64,000 nucleotides of DNA from Halobacteriales archaeon QS_8_69_26 (GCA_003023195.1 PXRX01000011.1:1-64000); one strand, 5' to 3'. Shown: positions 48,622-58,818, numbered from the stretch's first letter. The notes: generated from the sequence alone by a model not told the origin. Numbers and translations are program-made.

Positions 48622-49269
48622 TCAGTCCTCCCCGTAGGACTCGGCGAGGACCGCGTAGCAGGCCCCGGCCCACCCGAGGCCGACGGGGACGGCGACCCCG
48701 GCGTAAAAGGGGACGGCGCTGTAGAGCAGTCGGGTCCCGAGGATCCCGAGCAGCGTCCCGGGCAGGGCAAGCAGGAGGAGGCCGCCGGCCACCCGGCGCA
48801 GTTTCGTCACTTCGCCGTCGGGGGGGTCGGTCCAGCCGCCCGATCCCCCGGCGTGGGACCACAGCCCGTAGCCCAGGAAGGTGCCGCCGAACTGCAGGAC
48901 CAGCAGTCCCGCGGGCGCGACGGCCGCGACCGGTCCCTCGACCCGGCCGGGGATCCCGACTATCGTGACCGCGAGGACGCCGAGTGCGACGAGGCTCGCG
49001 CCGAGGGCGACGAGGCCGACCCCCCGGCGTCCCCAGGGACCGTCGGCCCCGGGGAGGCCGCGCACGGCCGGGATGCCGACCAGAACGAGCGCCAGTGGCA
49101 CCGCGAGCAACTGGGCGTAGACCACCGTGTCGGGGGCGTACGGGGGCTGACCGGGTGCCGCCCCGCGGAAGAGACTGGCCAGGGCGGTCGGGTACGTCGC
49201 CCACAGGATGCCGCCGGCGAACCCGAGGCCGGCGTCCCACGGCACCCCCTCATCGTGGCCGGTCGCCAT
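48622..49269 (-). CDS. polytopic membrane protein, unknown
   Basis: 215 residues from ATG 49269 (MATGHDEGVPWDAGLGFAGG). About six transmembrane segments, for example TVVYAQLLAVPLALVLVGIP, GVGLVALGASLVALGVLAV and VAGGLLLLALPGTLLGILGT, with short loops. No transporter motif seen. It starts 53 bp from the end of the AN1-type gene on the same strand. Confidence 0.65.
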   Translation of the reverse strand: MATGHDEGVPWDAGLGFAGGILWATYPTALASLFRGAAPGQPPYAPDTVVYAQLLAVPLALVLVGIPAVRGLPGADGPWGRRGVGLVALGASLVALGVLAVTIVGIPGRVEGPVAAVAPAGLLVLQFGGTFLGYGLWSHAGGSGGWTDPPDGEVTKLRRVAGGLLLLALPGTLLGILGTRLLYSAVPFYAGVAVPVGLGWAGACYAVLAESYGED

Positions 49270-49322
49270 ACCGGGCGGTCGGCGGGACCGGTCAAAAATC
49301 CCCGGCAAGCGACGGTGGATCC

Positions 49323-49643
49323 TCACACCAGCACCAGGAAGAGGACGCCGACCGCGACCAGTGCCGCGAGGGCGACGAGCGCGTACCGCACTACGGGACG
49401 GTCGAGCGGCGACCGATCGCTCCCGTCGGGGCGCGCCACGCCGCCCGCCTGTATCACTTCGTGGCGCTGTCGGGCGGAACTCCGGTCGGGGTCCAGCACC
49501 GCCTCGCTCTCCGCTGGGTCGGCCAGGCCCGGGCAGTCGTGGTGTTCGGGGAGCCGGTGGTCCGAGCAGTGCTCCCCGCCACACCGGTGGCAGTCGTAGG
49601 CGTACTTGCCCGGCCCGTCCCCGCAGATATCGCACTCGGCCAC
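49323..49643 (-). CDS. AN1-type zinc finger protein with C-terminal membrane anchor
   Basis: 106 residues from GTG 49643. N-terminal AN1-like finger: CDICGDGPGKYAYDCHRCGG then EHCSDHRLPEHHDCPGL, giving the C-x2-C...C-x2-C...C-x4-H...H-x-C pattern. A hydrophilic linker follows and one C-terminal transmembrane helix (YALVALAALVAVGVLFLVLV) places the finger in the cytosol (tail-anchored). Such proteins are common in haloarchaea. It is divergent from the phosphatase gene at 49719. Confidence 0.82.
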   Translation of the reverse strand: MAECDICGDGPGKYAYDCHRCGGEHCSDHRLPEHHDCPGLADPAESEAVLDPDRSSARQRHEVIQAGGVARPDGSDRSPLDRPVVRYALVALAALVAVGVLFLVLV

Positions 49644-49718
49644 GGTCGCCCCTCGGCACCGGGCGGGCTTAAATCCCCGACGGAAAGGCTCATTTTCGGC
49701 ACCCCCCAACCCCGGGCA

Positions 49719-50411
49719 ATGGCGCCTGACACGCCGAGTGCCGACGGGGACGGCACCGGGGACGACGGGGACCGTGGGACGGGAACCACCGCGACGGTGC
49801 TGCTGACCCGTCACGGGGAGACGCCGTGGAACGCCGCGCGCCGGATCCAGGGGTGGGCGCCAGTGGGGCTGAACGACCGGGGGCGCGACCAGGCCCGGAC
49901 CGCCGCCGGGCGCATCGACGGGGCGTACGACGTCGACCGGGTCGTCGCCTCGGACCTGACCCGGACCCGCGAGACGACACGGATCCTCCGGTCGGCCCTG
50001 GGCCTGCCCCACGACGCGGTGACCTTCGAGCGCGGGTGGCGCGAACGCGACTTCGGCGTCTACCAGGGACTGGGCTACGACGAGGTCTACGAGGGCCGCC
50101 CCGAGTTCGCCGTCGGGGAGACGGGCGTGGCGTCGTTCCGGGCAACCCCGGAGGGCGGCGAGAGCACGCTCGCGGCCCGCGAGCGGGTGATGGACGCCTG
50201 GGAGCGACTCCTCGAGGGACTCGACCCCGGCGAGACGGTCCTCGTGGTGACCCACGGCGGTCCGATCCACGTCGTCCTGGCCGACGTGGCCGGCCACGAC
50301 CTGGTGACCGAACTGGACGAACACTCCAACGACAACTGCGCGGTCAGCGAGATACGGGTCGTCGACGGCGACCCGACGCTGGTCCGGCGGAACGAGACCG
50401 GCGGTCGCTGA
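49719..50411 (+). CDS. histidine phosphatase family protein (phosphoglycerate mutase-like)
   Basis: 230 residues; the first 24 are a disordered Asp/Gly tail. Phosphohistidine motif VLLTRHGETPWNAARRIQGW near residue 30, then VVASDLTRTRETTRILRSAL, the catalytic Glu region FERGWRERDFGVYQG, and the second His in VLVVTHGGPIHVV. Removes phosphate from small molecules such as alpha-ribazole-phosphate or sugar phosphates. The BtuF-like gene is 9 kb away, so a cobalamin role is only a possibility. Confidence 0.85.
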   Translation: MAPDTPSADGDGTGDDGDRGTGTTATVLLTRHGETPWNAARRIQGWAPVGLNDRGRDQARTAAGRIDGAYDVDRVVASDLTRTRETTRILRSALGLPHDAVTFERGWRERDFGVYQGLGYDEVYEGRPEFAVGETGVASFRATPEGGESTLAARERVMDAWERLLEGLDPGETVLVVTHGGPIHVVLADVAGHDLVTELDEHSNDNCAVSEIRVVDGDPTLVRRNETGGR

Positions 50412-50584
50412 TCCACGCGGGCCGAACCGTGGCCGGGGTCACCGACCCCGTGGCGGAACCGGAGGGGGGTCGCCGGCCCGACGGTGTGGGTCCCGGTGAC
50501 CCCGAAATATTGTGTCGTCAGTTACGTTAGTACCGTAATTTTTTCGACGAACTTATCCCATCGGGCGATCAGGAGTGGATCGAA

Positions 50585-51310
50585 ATGAGCCTCGTCGATC
50601 CCGCCGCGGTCGCACAGGGGGTTCCGGTGCTCGTCGACCAGGGGGCCGGGTCGGTCGCGGTCCTCGTCGAGTCGGTTCCGTCCCTCGCCGGACAGACCGG
50701 TCCCGGCGGGTCCACGGGTGGGGAGTCGTCCGATCCGCTGGTCGACGCCCTCGTCTCGGTCGTCGTCACCCTCGTCGTCGGGGGGATCCTCCTCGCCCTC
50801 GCGCCCGAGGGATCGCGGGACATCGTCCGGAAGTCGCGGGAGCGGCCGCTCTACGCCGCCGTCGCCGGGTTCCTGGGCTTCTTCGGCGGCCTGATCGCCT
50901 TCGTGCTCCTGGGTATTACGGTCGTCGGCCTGGTCGTCAGCATCCCCGGGTTCATCGCGTGGATACTGATCGCGCTGGCCGGGAGTGCGTACGGGGCGAT
51001 GGTCGTCGGGTCGCTGGTGACCGACGCCACCGACCTCGACGGCCTCGGACCCGCGCTGGTGATCGGTGCGGTCGCGATGGCAGCGGTCGGCCTCGTCCCG
51101 GCCCTCGGTGAGCTGGTCACCCTCGTCGTCGGCTCCATCGGGATGGGGTCGATATTCATGTTCGCGTTCGGCTCCTGGGGAGGCGGGAAGCCGTCCTCCC
51201 GGATCGGCGGGAACGACGGCTCCCCCCCGCGGGACTCGGAGGGGTACGACACCGGCTACGTCCGCCGCGGGAGTGACGACGGGAGTACCGACAGGCGGGG
51301 CTGGAAGTAG
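50585..51310 (+). CDS. polytopic membrane protein, unknown
   Basis: 241 residues. An N-terminal segment (about 1-50) ahead of the first helix is moderately hydrophobic and could be a signal or a re-entrant loop. Four or five helices follow: DALVSVVVTLVVGGILLALA, AVAGFLGFFGGLIAFVLLG, ITVVGLVVSIPGFIAWILIA, LVIGAVAMAAVGLVPALGEL. The tail is hydrophilic with Gly/Ser/Asp. This helix pattern is like the membrane part of bactofilin-adjacent proteins, but I cannot name it. An AT-rich promoter with ccgtaattttttcg lies 40-50 bp upstream. Confidence 0.65.
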   Translation: MSLVDPAAVAQGVPVLVDQGAGSVAVLVESVPSLAGQTGPGGSTGGESSDPLVDALVSVVVTLVVGGILLALAPEGSRDIVRKSRERPLYAAVAGFLGFFGGLIAFVLLGITVVGLVVSIPGFIAWILIALAGSAYGAMVVGSLVTDATDLDGLGPALVIGAVAMAAVGLVPALGELVTLVVGSIGMGSIFMFAFGSWGGGKPSSRIGGNDGSPPRDSEGYDTGYVRRGSDDGSTDRRGWK

Positions 51311-51350
51311 GGGGTCCCGGCCCGGTCGGCACCAGTTCCCTCGCCGTCGA

Positions 51351-52949
51351 TCACGCCGGCTCGCCGAGCGTCAGGAGGAACGTCGGGGTCAGGTCGGCCG
51401 CGCGCGGCGCGAGGAAGTCGGTGACCTCGTCGTCGTAGAAGGTGAGGCCGGTCGCGCCGAGGTCGCGGTGGGCGTAGGCCGACAGGTAGAGGCGCCCGGC
51501 CGTCACCGACGCCTCTAGCTGGGCGGCGCGGTAGCCCCGGTCGCCCAACCGGTCGACCACCGCCGGCAGGTCGGTCAGGAAGTAGACGCAGGCCGCGGCG
51601 TCGGCGCCCAGTTTCTGGTCGAGGGCGAGGTGGCCGGCCGCCTCGCGGAACTCGCCCTCCCGCAGGCGCTCCATCGCGCCCGCCTCGGGGCGGTAGTGGT
51701 AGATCCCCTCCCGGATCCCGTCGACGGCGTTCGAGATCACGAACGCGTCGTTGAGCGCGAGCGGGTGGCTCCCGAAATCGGCCGGCACGCCCCGGAACGA
51801 CCGGTCGAGGACGGTCGAGAGCTTCCGGTAGCTCACCGGCGACCGGCGGTACTCCCGGCACGATCCGCGCCGCCGGACCGCGTTCGCCAGCGGCCGGGCG
51901 GAGGCCGTCTCCGCGTCGACCGGGTCGAGGTCGACCCGCGGCCCGTCGCCGAAGGACCGGCGGCCGATCCCCGGGGGATCGCCGCCCGCGACGGCCTCCC
52001 GTGCCCGGGCGCGCCACCCGGCCGCCGCCGCGCCGCCGGGCAGGGTCCCCGCCCGCCAGGCCTCGGCGATCAGGGGGTACGCCCGCTCCTCGGGCGAGAG
52101 CGGTTCGGTCGCCGGGTCGATGGGGGCTACGTCCGGGGGATCGGTGGATCCCTCGCCGCCCCCGCCGCCGGGGTCGCCGCCCACCGGGACGAGTTCCAGG
52201 GGCGCCTCCCGCCGGGGGTCGACGCCGACCAGGTCCGCGACGGGGCCGTCGGCGAAGGCCGTCACGACCGAGGCGGGCAGGTCCAGGGCGTGGGCGACCG
52301 CCAGCAGGTTCGCCAGTACCGTCCCCGAGTCCCAGAAGGCGTGCCGGAAGGTGCGTTCCCGGTACTTCCAGGCGTTGCGCCACCACGTCGAGGTGGCGAC
52401 GAACGAAAGCGGTGCCCCCGCCACCGCGGGATGACCGCTCGCGGCCGCCAGGACGTCCCGGTGGTCGCCCTCCCGGAGGACGTCCAGTGACAGGGATCGC
52501 GGGTCGAAGTGGTACACCCCTGCCGACAGGTCCGGGTCGCCTCCGTCCGGGGGGAGGTCGCCGGTCACGACGTACAGGTCGACGTGGTAGAGCTTCCCGG
52601 TACAGGCGGCCGCCCGGAACAGCATCTCCCGGCCCCGCCGCCGGATCCGCCTGGTGATCCCGTTCGAGTAGTAGCACAGGGCCGTCAGTGCCCCGAGATC
52701 CGGGGCTGCGGGCTCCGCCCCGGGGAGCGTCGGGTCCCGGCTGGCCTCGGCGACGGCTGCGAGGGCTGGGACCTGGGGAGCCGGCATCCGGTCGCCCATC
52801 GACCGCCGCGGCAGGTCACGGTAGATCTTGTAGGGGCGCGGCTCGTTCGCGTAGTCCAGGCTGAAGTCGTCCGCGCGGAGGCTCTCGGGCGAATGCCCGG
52901 TCCGCTCGTGGTACTCCACGGCCCCGGTCGCCCGGTCGGGGTCGCTCAT
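51351..52949 (-). CDS. SagB/ThcOx-like dehydrogenase with two nitroreductase-type domains
   Basis: 532 residues from ATG 52949 (MSDPDRATGAVEYHERTGHS). The start is typical of SagB-like proteins: YHERTGHSPESL and FSLDYANEPRPYKIYRDLPR. The first domain continues ALCYYSNGITRRIRRRGREM, GKLYHVDLYVV and a second-half FRHAFWDSGTVLANLLAVAH. The second domain has RRRGSCREYRRSPVSYRKLS, VDGIREGIYHYRPEAGAM and AAQLEASVTAGRLYLSAYAH. These FMN enzymes oxidise azolines in thiazole/oxazole peptides or similar. No YcaO, precursor peptide or transporter gene is seen here, so its peptide link is unproven. Confidence 0.82.
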   Translation of the reverse strand: MSDPDRATGAVEYHERTGHSPESLRADDFSLDYANEPRPYKIYRDLPRRSMGDRMPAPQVPALAAVAEASRDPTLPGAEPAAPDLGALTALCYYSNGITRRIRRRGREMLFRAAACTGKLYHVDLYVVTGDLPPDGGDPDLSAGVYHFDPRSLSLDVLREGDHRDVLAAASGHPAVAGAPLSFVATSTWWRNAWKYRERTFRHAFWDSGTVLANLLAVAHALDLPASVVTAFADGPVADLVGVDPRREAPLELVPVGGDPGGGGGEGSTDPPDVAPIDPATEPLSPEERAYPLIAEAWRAGTLPGGAAAAGWRARAREAVAGGDPPGIGRRSFGDGPRVDLDPVDAETASARPLANAVRRRGSCREYRRSPVSYRKLSTVLDRSFRGVPADFGSHPLALNDAFVISNAVDGIREGIYHYRPEAGAMERLREGEFREAAGHLALDQKLGADAAACVYFLTDLPAVVDRLGDRGYRAAQLEASVTAGRLYLSAYAHRDLGATGLTFYDDEVTDFLAPRAADLTPTFLLTLGEPA

Positions 52950-53023
52950 ATCCCGAGATTCGGCCGCCGACCGGATAAGGATCGGGAGGGATCCCCGGCT
53001 CTCCACTCCGGGGACAGTCGGCC

Positions 53024-53190
53024 CCACGGCGCGTGCGGTCGGACCCGCCGAGGATAGCGAGGCGGGTCCGACGATGACCGCGCGAGGGGCGAGCATCGCA
53101 ACCCCGACCTCGGGGAGGGGTGAGACGCGCAGACGGTTGGGGAGGATCGAGGCTGCGGTTCGGGTGGGAGTGGAAGGGGCCGGGGGCTTC
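53024..53190 (+). repeat. dispersed repeat copy R4 (short)
   Basis: Between the divergent SagB-like and mutS genes. Opens ccacggcgcgtgcggtc, then a perfect hairpin with 12-bp arms gtcggacccgcc / ggcgggtccgac, motif 1 cgcgaggggcgagcatcgca, motif 2 cagacggttggggaggatcg and ggagtggaaggggccg, running straight into gggggcttc. Motif 3 is lacking. The rest of this 362-bp gap holds the mutS promoter region. Confidence 0.8.
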
Positions 53191-53311
53191 CGGGCGGTCA
53201 TCACGGGGTCGGGACGCGATCCGACGTTCGGTGGGGATCCGGAGTCGGATGGTTCGCCGTAGACCGGGTCATCCGCGAACGTTTAGTGGCTCGGACCCGG
53301 GTGGGTCGGGT

Positions 53312-56296
53312 ATGGACGACGTCACGGGACCGCCCCCGGAGATGGCCGAGTCGCGGCGCGATCTCACCCCGATGATGTCCCAGTACTTCGAGCTCTGTGC
53401 CGAGTACGACGACGCCCTCGTGCTCTTCCAGGTGGGGGACTTCTACGAGGCCTTCTGTGCGGCCGCCGAGGAGGTGTCGCGGATCTGCGAGATCACCCTC
53501 ACCCAGCGGGAGGACTCGACGGGCACCTACCGGATGGCCGGAGTACCGATCGACAACCCTGCCTCCTACGTCGAGCAACTGCTCCGGGCGGGCTACCGGG
53601 TCGCCATCGCCGACCAGGTCGAGGACCCCGACGAGGTCACGGGGGTCGTCGAGCGCGCGGTCACCCGGGTGGTGACGCCGGGGACCGTCACGGACGACGA
53701 ACTCCTGGAGGCGGGATCCTCGAACTACGTGGCCTGCGTCGCGGCCGGGCCCGATGCCGAGGAGTGGAGCCAGGGATCGGCCACGGACGGGGCCGACCTC
53801 GCACCCGGGCGCTACGCCGTCGCGTTCGTCGACGTGACCACCGGCGAGTTCCGCGTGGCCGGCGTCGACCGGTGGGCGACGGTCACCGGGGAACTCGAAC
53901 GGTTCGTCCCCGCCGAGGTGGTCGTGGACCCGCTGGTCGCCGGTGACGCCGAGAGCGATGGACCGGGCGTCGACGGTGGCGAGGGATCGACCGGCGACGG
54001 GGGATCGGACGCCGACGAGGGGGGCGAAGCCGACCCGGGCGAGGATCCGGACGGCCGGGTCGCCGACGCCCTGGCGTTCGACCCGACGGTGACGCCGGGT
54101 GCCCACGACCCCTCCGTTTTCGGCCTCGACCGGGCGGGATCGGCGCTGGCGGAGCACGTCGGCCCGCCGGGTGCGCTGGTCGAGTCCGTCGCCGAGGCCC
54201 GGGCCTGTGGGGCCCTGCTGGCCTACGCGGAGTACACCCAGGGCGGGGCCGACGGCGAACTCGGGCACGTCTCCCGCCTGCGCCGGTACGAACCCGACGA
54301 GTTCGTGCGCCTGGACGCCACCGCCCTGCGGAGCCTGGAGGTGTTCGAGTCCCGGACCCACGGCGAGGGGCCGACCCTCCGGGTCGTGGTCGACGAGACG
54401 GCCTCCGCGCCCGGCCGCCGCCGCCTGACGGCCTGGCTCCGCCAGCCCCTCGTCGACCGGGCGGCCGTCGAGCGCCGCCACGACGCCGTCGCGGCGCTGG
54501 TCGAGGCACCGCTGGTCCGGGGCGAGGTCCGGGACCGGATGGCGGAGGTGTACGACCTCGAACGCCTGGTCACCCGTGTCACCCGCGGGCGGGCCGACGC
54601 CCGCGACCTCCGGTCGCTCGTGGCCTCGCTCGACGCCGTCCCGGCGATCCGCGAGGCCCTTGCGGACGCGGACGCCCCCGCCCTCGCGGACCTCCGGGAC
54701 CGGCTGGACGAACTCGACGACGTCCGGGACCTGATCGGATCCGCCATCCGCCCGGAACCGCCCGCCGAGATAACGGAGGGCGGGGTCATCCGCGAGGGGT
54801 TCGACGAGGAACTCGACGAGTTGCGGGCGACCGAGCGGGAGGGCAAGGAGTGGGTCGCCGACCTGGAGGCGACCGAGCGCGAGCGCACGGGGATCGACTC
54901 CCTGACGGTAGGGTTCAACGACGTCCACGGCTACTACATCGAGGTCACCAACCCCAACCTCGACCGGGTGCCCGACGACTACACCCGCCGCCAGACGCTC
55001 AAGAATTCGGAGCGGTTCTACACGCCCGAACTGAAGCGCCGGGAGGACGAGATCCTGGGGGCCGCAGAGCGGGCCGACGCCCGCGAGCACCGCCTGTTCC
55101 GGGAGGTGCGCGAGGCGGTGGCCGCCGAAGCGGAGCGGATCCGCGACCTGGCGGACGCGCTGGCGGACCTGGACGCCCTGGCCTCGCTCGCGGCCGTCGC
55201 CGTCGACCGGGACTACGTCCGCCCCGAGATCGTCCCGCCGGGGGAGGGGATCCGGGTCGAGGCCGGGCGCCACCCCGTCGTCGAGACGACCGAGCGGTCG
55301 TTCGTCCCCAACGACGCCGCGTTCGGCGACGACCGCCTGGCGGTGATCACCGGGCCCAACATGTCCGGCAAGTCGACGTACATGCGCCAGGTGGCGCTGA
55401 TCTGCGTGCTCGCACAGGCCGGCGGGTTCGTCCCCGCCGACCGCGCCCGCCTCCCGGTACTGGACGGCGTCTTTACGAGGGTCGGCGCCAGCGACGACAT
55501 CGCCGGCGGTCAGTCCACGTTCATGCGCGAGATGTCCGAACTCACCGCGATCCTCCACTCGGCCACCGAGCGATCCCTGGTGTTGCTGGACGAGGTGGGC
55601 CGCGGGACGTCGACGGTGGACGGGCTCTCCATCGCCTGGGCGGTCACCGAGTACCTCCACGACGAGGTCGGCGCGATCACCCTCTTCGCCACCCACTACC
55701 ACGAACTCACCGCCATCGCCGACGAACTCGACGGCGTCGCACGCCTCCACTTCGACGCCGACCGGTCCGGCGACGACGTGACCTTCCGGTACCGGGTCCG
55801 GGAGGGCGCCGCCTCCTCCTCGTACGGCGTCGAGATCGCACGCATGGCCGGGATCCCCGACCCCGTCGTCGAGCGGTCCCGCCGACTCGTCGCCGAGGGT
55901 GGCCCCGACCCCGACGGCGTGGCCGCCGAGACCTACGCGGGGGAACTGGGATCGGGCACTGGGGCTGGTGGGGAGGAGGGTGGACCGGCGGTCGATCCCG
56001 ACGACGGAGACGGCGGATCGGTCGGCGACGTCGACGCCGAGGACGCGGGACGGGACCCCGAGGATCGGACGGACCAGGGACGGGACCCCGAGGATCCGAC
56101 GACTGGGCGGGAGCCCGGGAGTCCGGGGGTCGAGGACTCCCTGGCGGCCGAACTCCGGGAACTGGACGTGGCGACGATGACGCCCCTGGAGGCGCTGAAC
56201 CGCCTGGCCGACCTGCGGGCCCGGGCCGAGGCCGACGCCGGACGGCCCGACGGCGGACGGGCCGAACCGCGATCCGCCGGGGAGGACGGAGAGTGA
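53312..56296 (+). CDS. mutS: DNA mismatch repair protein MutS
   Basis: 994 residues from ATG 53312. Mismatch-binding domain with the Phe-x-Glu motif in [20 protein letters not shown]; connector, lever and clamp domains follow ([15 protein letters not shown]-like [18 protein letters not shown]). ATPase: Walker [21 protein letters not shown] near 675, [19 protein letters not shown], Walker [21 protein letters not shown], and [15 protein letters not shown]. It is longer than bacterial MutS because of two acidic Gly/Asp-rich insertions (about 210-245 and 870-940). MutS1-type, paired with mutL downstream. Confidence 0.97.
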   Translation: MDDVTGPPPEMAESRRDLTPMMSQYFELCAEYDDALVLFQVGDFYEAFCAAAEEVSRICEITLTQREDSTGTYRMAGVPIDNPASYVEQLLRAGYRVAIADQVEDPDEVTGVVERAVTRVVTPGTVTDDELLEAGSSNYVACVAAGPDAEEWSQGSATDGADLAPGRYAVAFVDVTTGEFRVAGVDRWATVTGELERFVPAEVVVDPLVAGDAESDGPGVDGGEGSTGDGGSDADEGGEADPGEDPDGRVADALAFDPTVTPGAHDPSVFGLDRAGSALAEHVGPPGALVESVAEARACGALLAYAEYTQGGADGELGHVSRLRRYEPDEFVRLDATALRSLEVFESRTHGEGPTLRVVVDETASAPGRRRLTAWLRQPLVDRAAVERRHDAVAALVEAPLVRGEVRDRMAEVYDLERLVTRVTRGRADARDLRSLVASLDAVPAIREALADADAPALADLRDRLDELDDVRDLIGSAIRPEPPAEITEGGVIREGFDEELDELRATEREGKEWVADLEATERERTGIDSLTVGFNDVHGYYIEVTNPNLDRVPDDYTRRQTLKNSERFYTPELKRREDEILGAAERADAREHRLFREVREAVAAEAERIRDLADALADLDALASLAAVAVDRDYVRPEIVPPGEGIRVEAGRHPVVETTERSFVPNDAAFGDDRLAVITGPNMSGKSTYMRQVALICVLAQAGGFVPADRARLPVLDGVFTRVGASDDIAGGQSTFMREMSELTAILHSATERSLVLLDEVGRGTSTVDGLSIAWAVTEYLHDEVGAITLFATHYHELTAIADELDGVARLHFDADRSGDDVTFRYRVREGAASSSYGVEIARMAGIPDPVVERSRRLVAEGGPDPDGVAAETYAGELGSGTGAGGEEGGPAVDPDDGDGGSVGDVDAEDAGRDPEDRTDQGRDPEDPTTGREPGSPGVEDSLAAELRELDVATMTPLEALNRLADLRARAEADAGRPDGGRAEPRSAGEDGE

Positions 56297-56403
56297 ACGG
56301 CGCTACTACTGATCTGTTCGGATCCCCGAGTCGGCACTGTCCGGGATCACCCCGAAAGCCCCCGGTCCGTCCTCTCGAATTCTCCAGATCCGAACGACCA
56401 GCC

Positions 56404-56650
56404 CGAAAGCCCCCGGCCCGGTCGACGGTTCTGGCTCGCTGCGCTCCTCGCCTCGCTCGCTGCGCTCGCTCGGCTCCGGTGCTTGCGTCACCAGAACGCG
56501 GCCGACCGGACCGGCCCCTTTCAGTCCCACCCCGCAGCCTCGATCCTCCCCAGCCTCTTGCGTTTCTCACCGCCGTCGCTCCCTTCGCTCGCTCCGGCGG
56601 TTGCGATACTCGTCCCTCGCGCGCGTTCCTCGCGCGCGCCCTGTGGACGG
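56404..56650 (-). repeat. dispersed repeat copy R5
   Basis: Lies between mutS and mutL, on the strand opposite to both genes. On the minus strand it has motif 1 cgcgagggacgagtatcgca, motif 2 gctggggaggatcgaggctg and ggactgaaaggggccg, motif 3 gcaagcaccggagccgagcg and the end gggggctttc (56405-56414); a second gggggctttc lies at 56354-56363. It leaves only 26 bp before mutL. Confidence 0.8.
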
Positions 56651-56675
56651 CCGGGTCGGGAGGTGGACTCGGGGT

Positions 56676-58379
56676 ATGACGACCATCGAACCCCTGCCCG
56701 AGGACGCGCTCGGTCGGATCGCGGCCGGCGAGGTGGTGACGGACCCGGCGTCGGTCGTGAAGGAACTGGTCGAGAACGCGCTGGACGCGGGGGCGTCGCG
56801 GGTCGAGGTGGCGATGGAGAACGGGGGGAAAGACCTGGTGCGGGTGGCCGACGACGGGTGCGGGATGACGCCGGCCGACGCCGTCCGGGCGTTCGACCGC
56901 CACGCGACCAGCAAGGTCCGGACGGCGGCCGACGTGGCGGCCGTGGACACCCTCGGGTTCAGGGGGGAGGCGCTGGCGGCGGTCGCCGACGCCGCCACCG
57001 TCGAACTGGTGACTCGCGCCGACCGGGAGGAGAGCGAGGCGGTCCGGACGTGGCCCGACGGGTCGACCGAACCGGCGGCGCGGGGCGCCGGGACGACGGT
57101 GACCGTGCGGGACCTGTTCGCCGACCGGCCCGCCCGCCGGGAGTCCCTGGCGAGCACCGCCCGGGAGTTCGCGAAGGTCAGCGACCTGGTCGCCCGGTAC
57201 GCCCTGGTCCGGCCCGGGGTCCGGTTCGAACTCGCCCACGACGGCGACCGGACCGTCGCCACGCCGGGATCCGGGAGCCGCGTCGACGCGCTGGTGGGGG
57301 TCTACGACCGGGAGGTCGCGGGCGCGGCGACGGAGTTCGCCGCCCGCGAGGAGGGGGTGACCGTCGAGGGGGTGGCCTGCCGGCCCTCGGTGACCCGCGC
57401 CGGTTCCGACCACGTCCACGTCGGCGTCGACGGCCGGGCGGTCCGGGACCCCGCGGTCCGCCGGGCGGTCGTCGCGGGCTATGGAAGCCTCCTGCCGGGC
57501 GACCGCTACCCCGTGGCAGTGGTGGGCGTCTCCGTTCCGCCGGATCGGGTCGACGCCAACGTCCACCCCGCCAAGGAGGAGGTGGCCTTCGCCGACGAGG
57601 CCGCGGTCACGGGGGCCGTCGAGGCGGCCGTCCGGGACGCCCTCGCGACCGAGGACCTGACGCGGACCGCCGACCTGGCAACCGACGTCGAGTCCTCGCT
57701 CGAACCGGTCGAGGGCCGCGAATCGGTCTTCGAGGACGCGGCCGTGATCGGTGCCTTCCGGGACCTGTACGTCCTCTGCGAGGCCGACGACGGACTGCTC
57801 GTGGTCGACGGCCACGCGGCCCACGAGCGGGTCAACTACGAGCGCCTCCGGGCCGCCGTGGGGGAGGGCGTCCCCTCCGTCGACCTCGACCCGCCCGCCA
57901 CGCTCTCGCTTTCCCCCCGGGAGGCCGCACTCGTCTCGGATCCGGCGGTGCGCGCCGCCCTCGCGGACCTGGGGTTCGACGTCGCCCCGGACGGCGGGGA
58001 CGCCCGCGTCTCGGCGGTGCCCGCGCCGGTCGGCCGGGCCGCCGACCCCGGGGCCCTGCAGGACGTCCTCGACCGCCTGCGGGGGGACGGATCCCTGGGT
58101 GGCGACGGGACGGGCGCTCCCGGATCCGCCGCCGGTCCCACCCGGATCGACGCGGACCCCGAGACTCTCCTGGACGAGGACCCCCTGGCGGACCTGGCCT
58201 GTCACCCCTCGCTGAAGGCCGGCGACGACTTCGACGACGACACCGCCCGCCGCCTGGTCGACCGGCTGGGATCCTGCGAGCACCCCTACGCCTGCCCCCA
58301 CGGCCGGCCCACCGTCCTCTCCATCGACGAGGCCACCCTCGTCCGGGGGTTCGACCGCGAGAACACCCGGCTGGAGTGA
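56676..58379 (+). CDS. mutL: DNA mismatch repair protein MutL
   Basis: 567 residues from ATG 56676. GHKL ATPase: PEDALGRIAAGEVVTDPASV, VVKELVENALDAGASRVEV with the catalytic Glu, VADDGCGM, HATSKV and DTLGFRGEALAAVAD. The C-terminal domain has DGHAAHERVNYERL, a close variant of the metal-binding endonuclease motif D-Q-H-A-x2-E-x4-E (Gly instead of Gln), and CPHGRPTVLSID near the end. This suggests a nicking MutL as in organisms without MutH. Same strand as mutS, 379 bp downstream with a repeat between. Confidence 0.97.
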   Translation: MTTIEPLPEDALGRIAAGEVVTDPASVVKELVENALDAGASRVEVAMENGGKDLVRVADDGCGMTPADAVRAFDRHATSKVRTAADVAAVDTLGFRGEALAAVADAATVELVTRADREESEAVRTWPDGSTEPAARGAGTTVTVRDLFADRPARRESLASTAREFAKVSDLVARYALVRPGVRFELAHDGDRTVATPGSGSRVDALVGVYDREVAGAATEFAAREEGVTVEGVACRPSVTRAGSDHVHVGVDGRAVRDPAVRRAVVAGYGSLLPGDRYPVAVVGVSVPPDRVDANVHPAKEEVAFADEAAVTGAVEAAVRDALATEDLTRTADLATDVESSLEPVEGRESVFEDAAVIGAFRDLYVLCEADDGLLVVDGHAAHERVNYERLRAAVGEGVPSVDLDPPATLSLSPREAALVSDPAVRAALADLGFDVAPDGGDARVSAVPAPVGRAADPGALQDVLDRLRGDGSLGGDGTGAPGSAAGPTRIDADPETLLDEDPLADLACHPSLKAGDDFDDDTARRLVDRLGSCEHPYACPHGRPTVLSIDEATLVRGFDRENTRLE

Positions 58380-58444
58380 CCGGGACGGATCCGGCTCCGA
58401 ACCTGGGATGGGAGGGGTTCGACACGACACTCCGGCCCGGCCAT

Positions 58445-58715
58445 CCACGCGGCGCGTGCGGTCGGACCCGCCGAGTACTGCGAGGCGGGTCCGACGATTT
58501 CCACGCGAGGGGCGAGCATCGCAGGGAGTGAACGCAGTGAACGACCGAGAAGCGCAGACGGCTGGGGAGGATCGAGGTTGCGGGGTGGGACTGAAAGGGG
58601 CCGCCCCGTCTCGTCGGGCGTGACGACGCAAGCACCGCAGCGAGGAAGCGAGCATCGCGAGCGAACGAGCGAGGAGCGCAGCGAGTCGGGTCCGTCGAGC
58701 GGGGCGGGGGCTTTC
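58445..58715 (+). repeat. dispersed repeat copy R6
   Basis: Starts 66 bp after the mutL stop. Opens ccacgcggcgcgtgcggtc; perfect hairpin arms gtcggacccgcc and ggcgggtccgac with loop gagtactgcga; motif 1 cgcgaggggcgagcatcgca; motif 2 cagacggctggggaggatcg and ggactgaaaggggccg; motif 3 gcaagcaccgcagcgaggaa; end gggggctttcc. The remaining 100 bp to the next gene show nothing. Confidence 0.82.
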
Positions 58716-58818
58716 CGTTTCGTGGATCCCCGGATCGGGATCGATATTCGAGCCGATCCCGTCTCCCGGTTCGTCGGTTCCACATCCCCTTGCCGGGCGA
58801 GCCGTCACTCGCCGCAAT

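Noticed and set aside
53201-55750. Long minus-strand ORF over mutS
   Set aside because: Opposite a clear mutS with all motifs; no recognisable domain.
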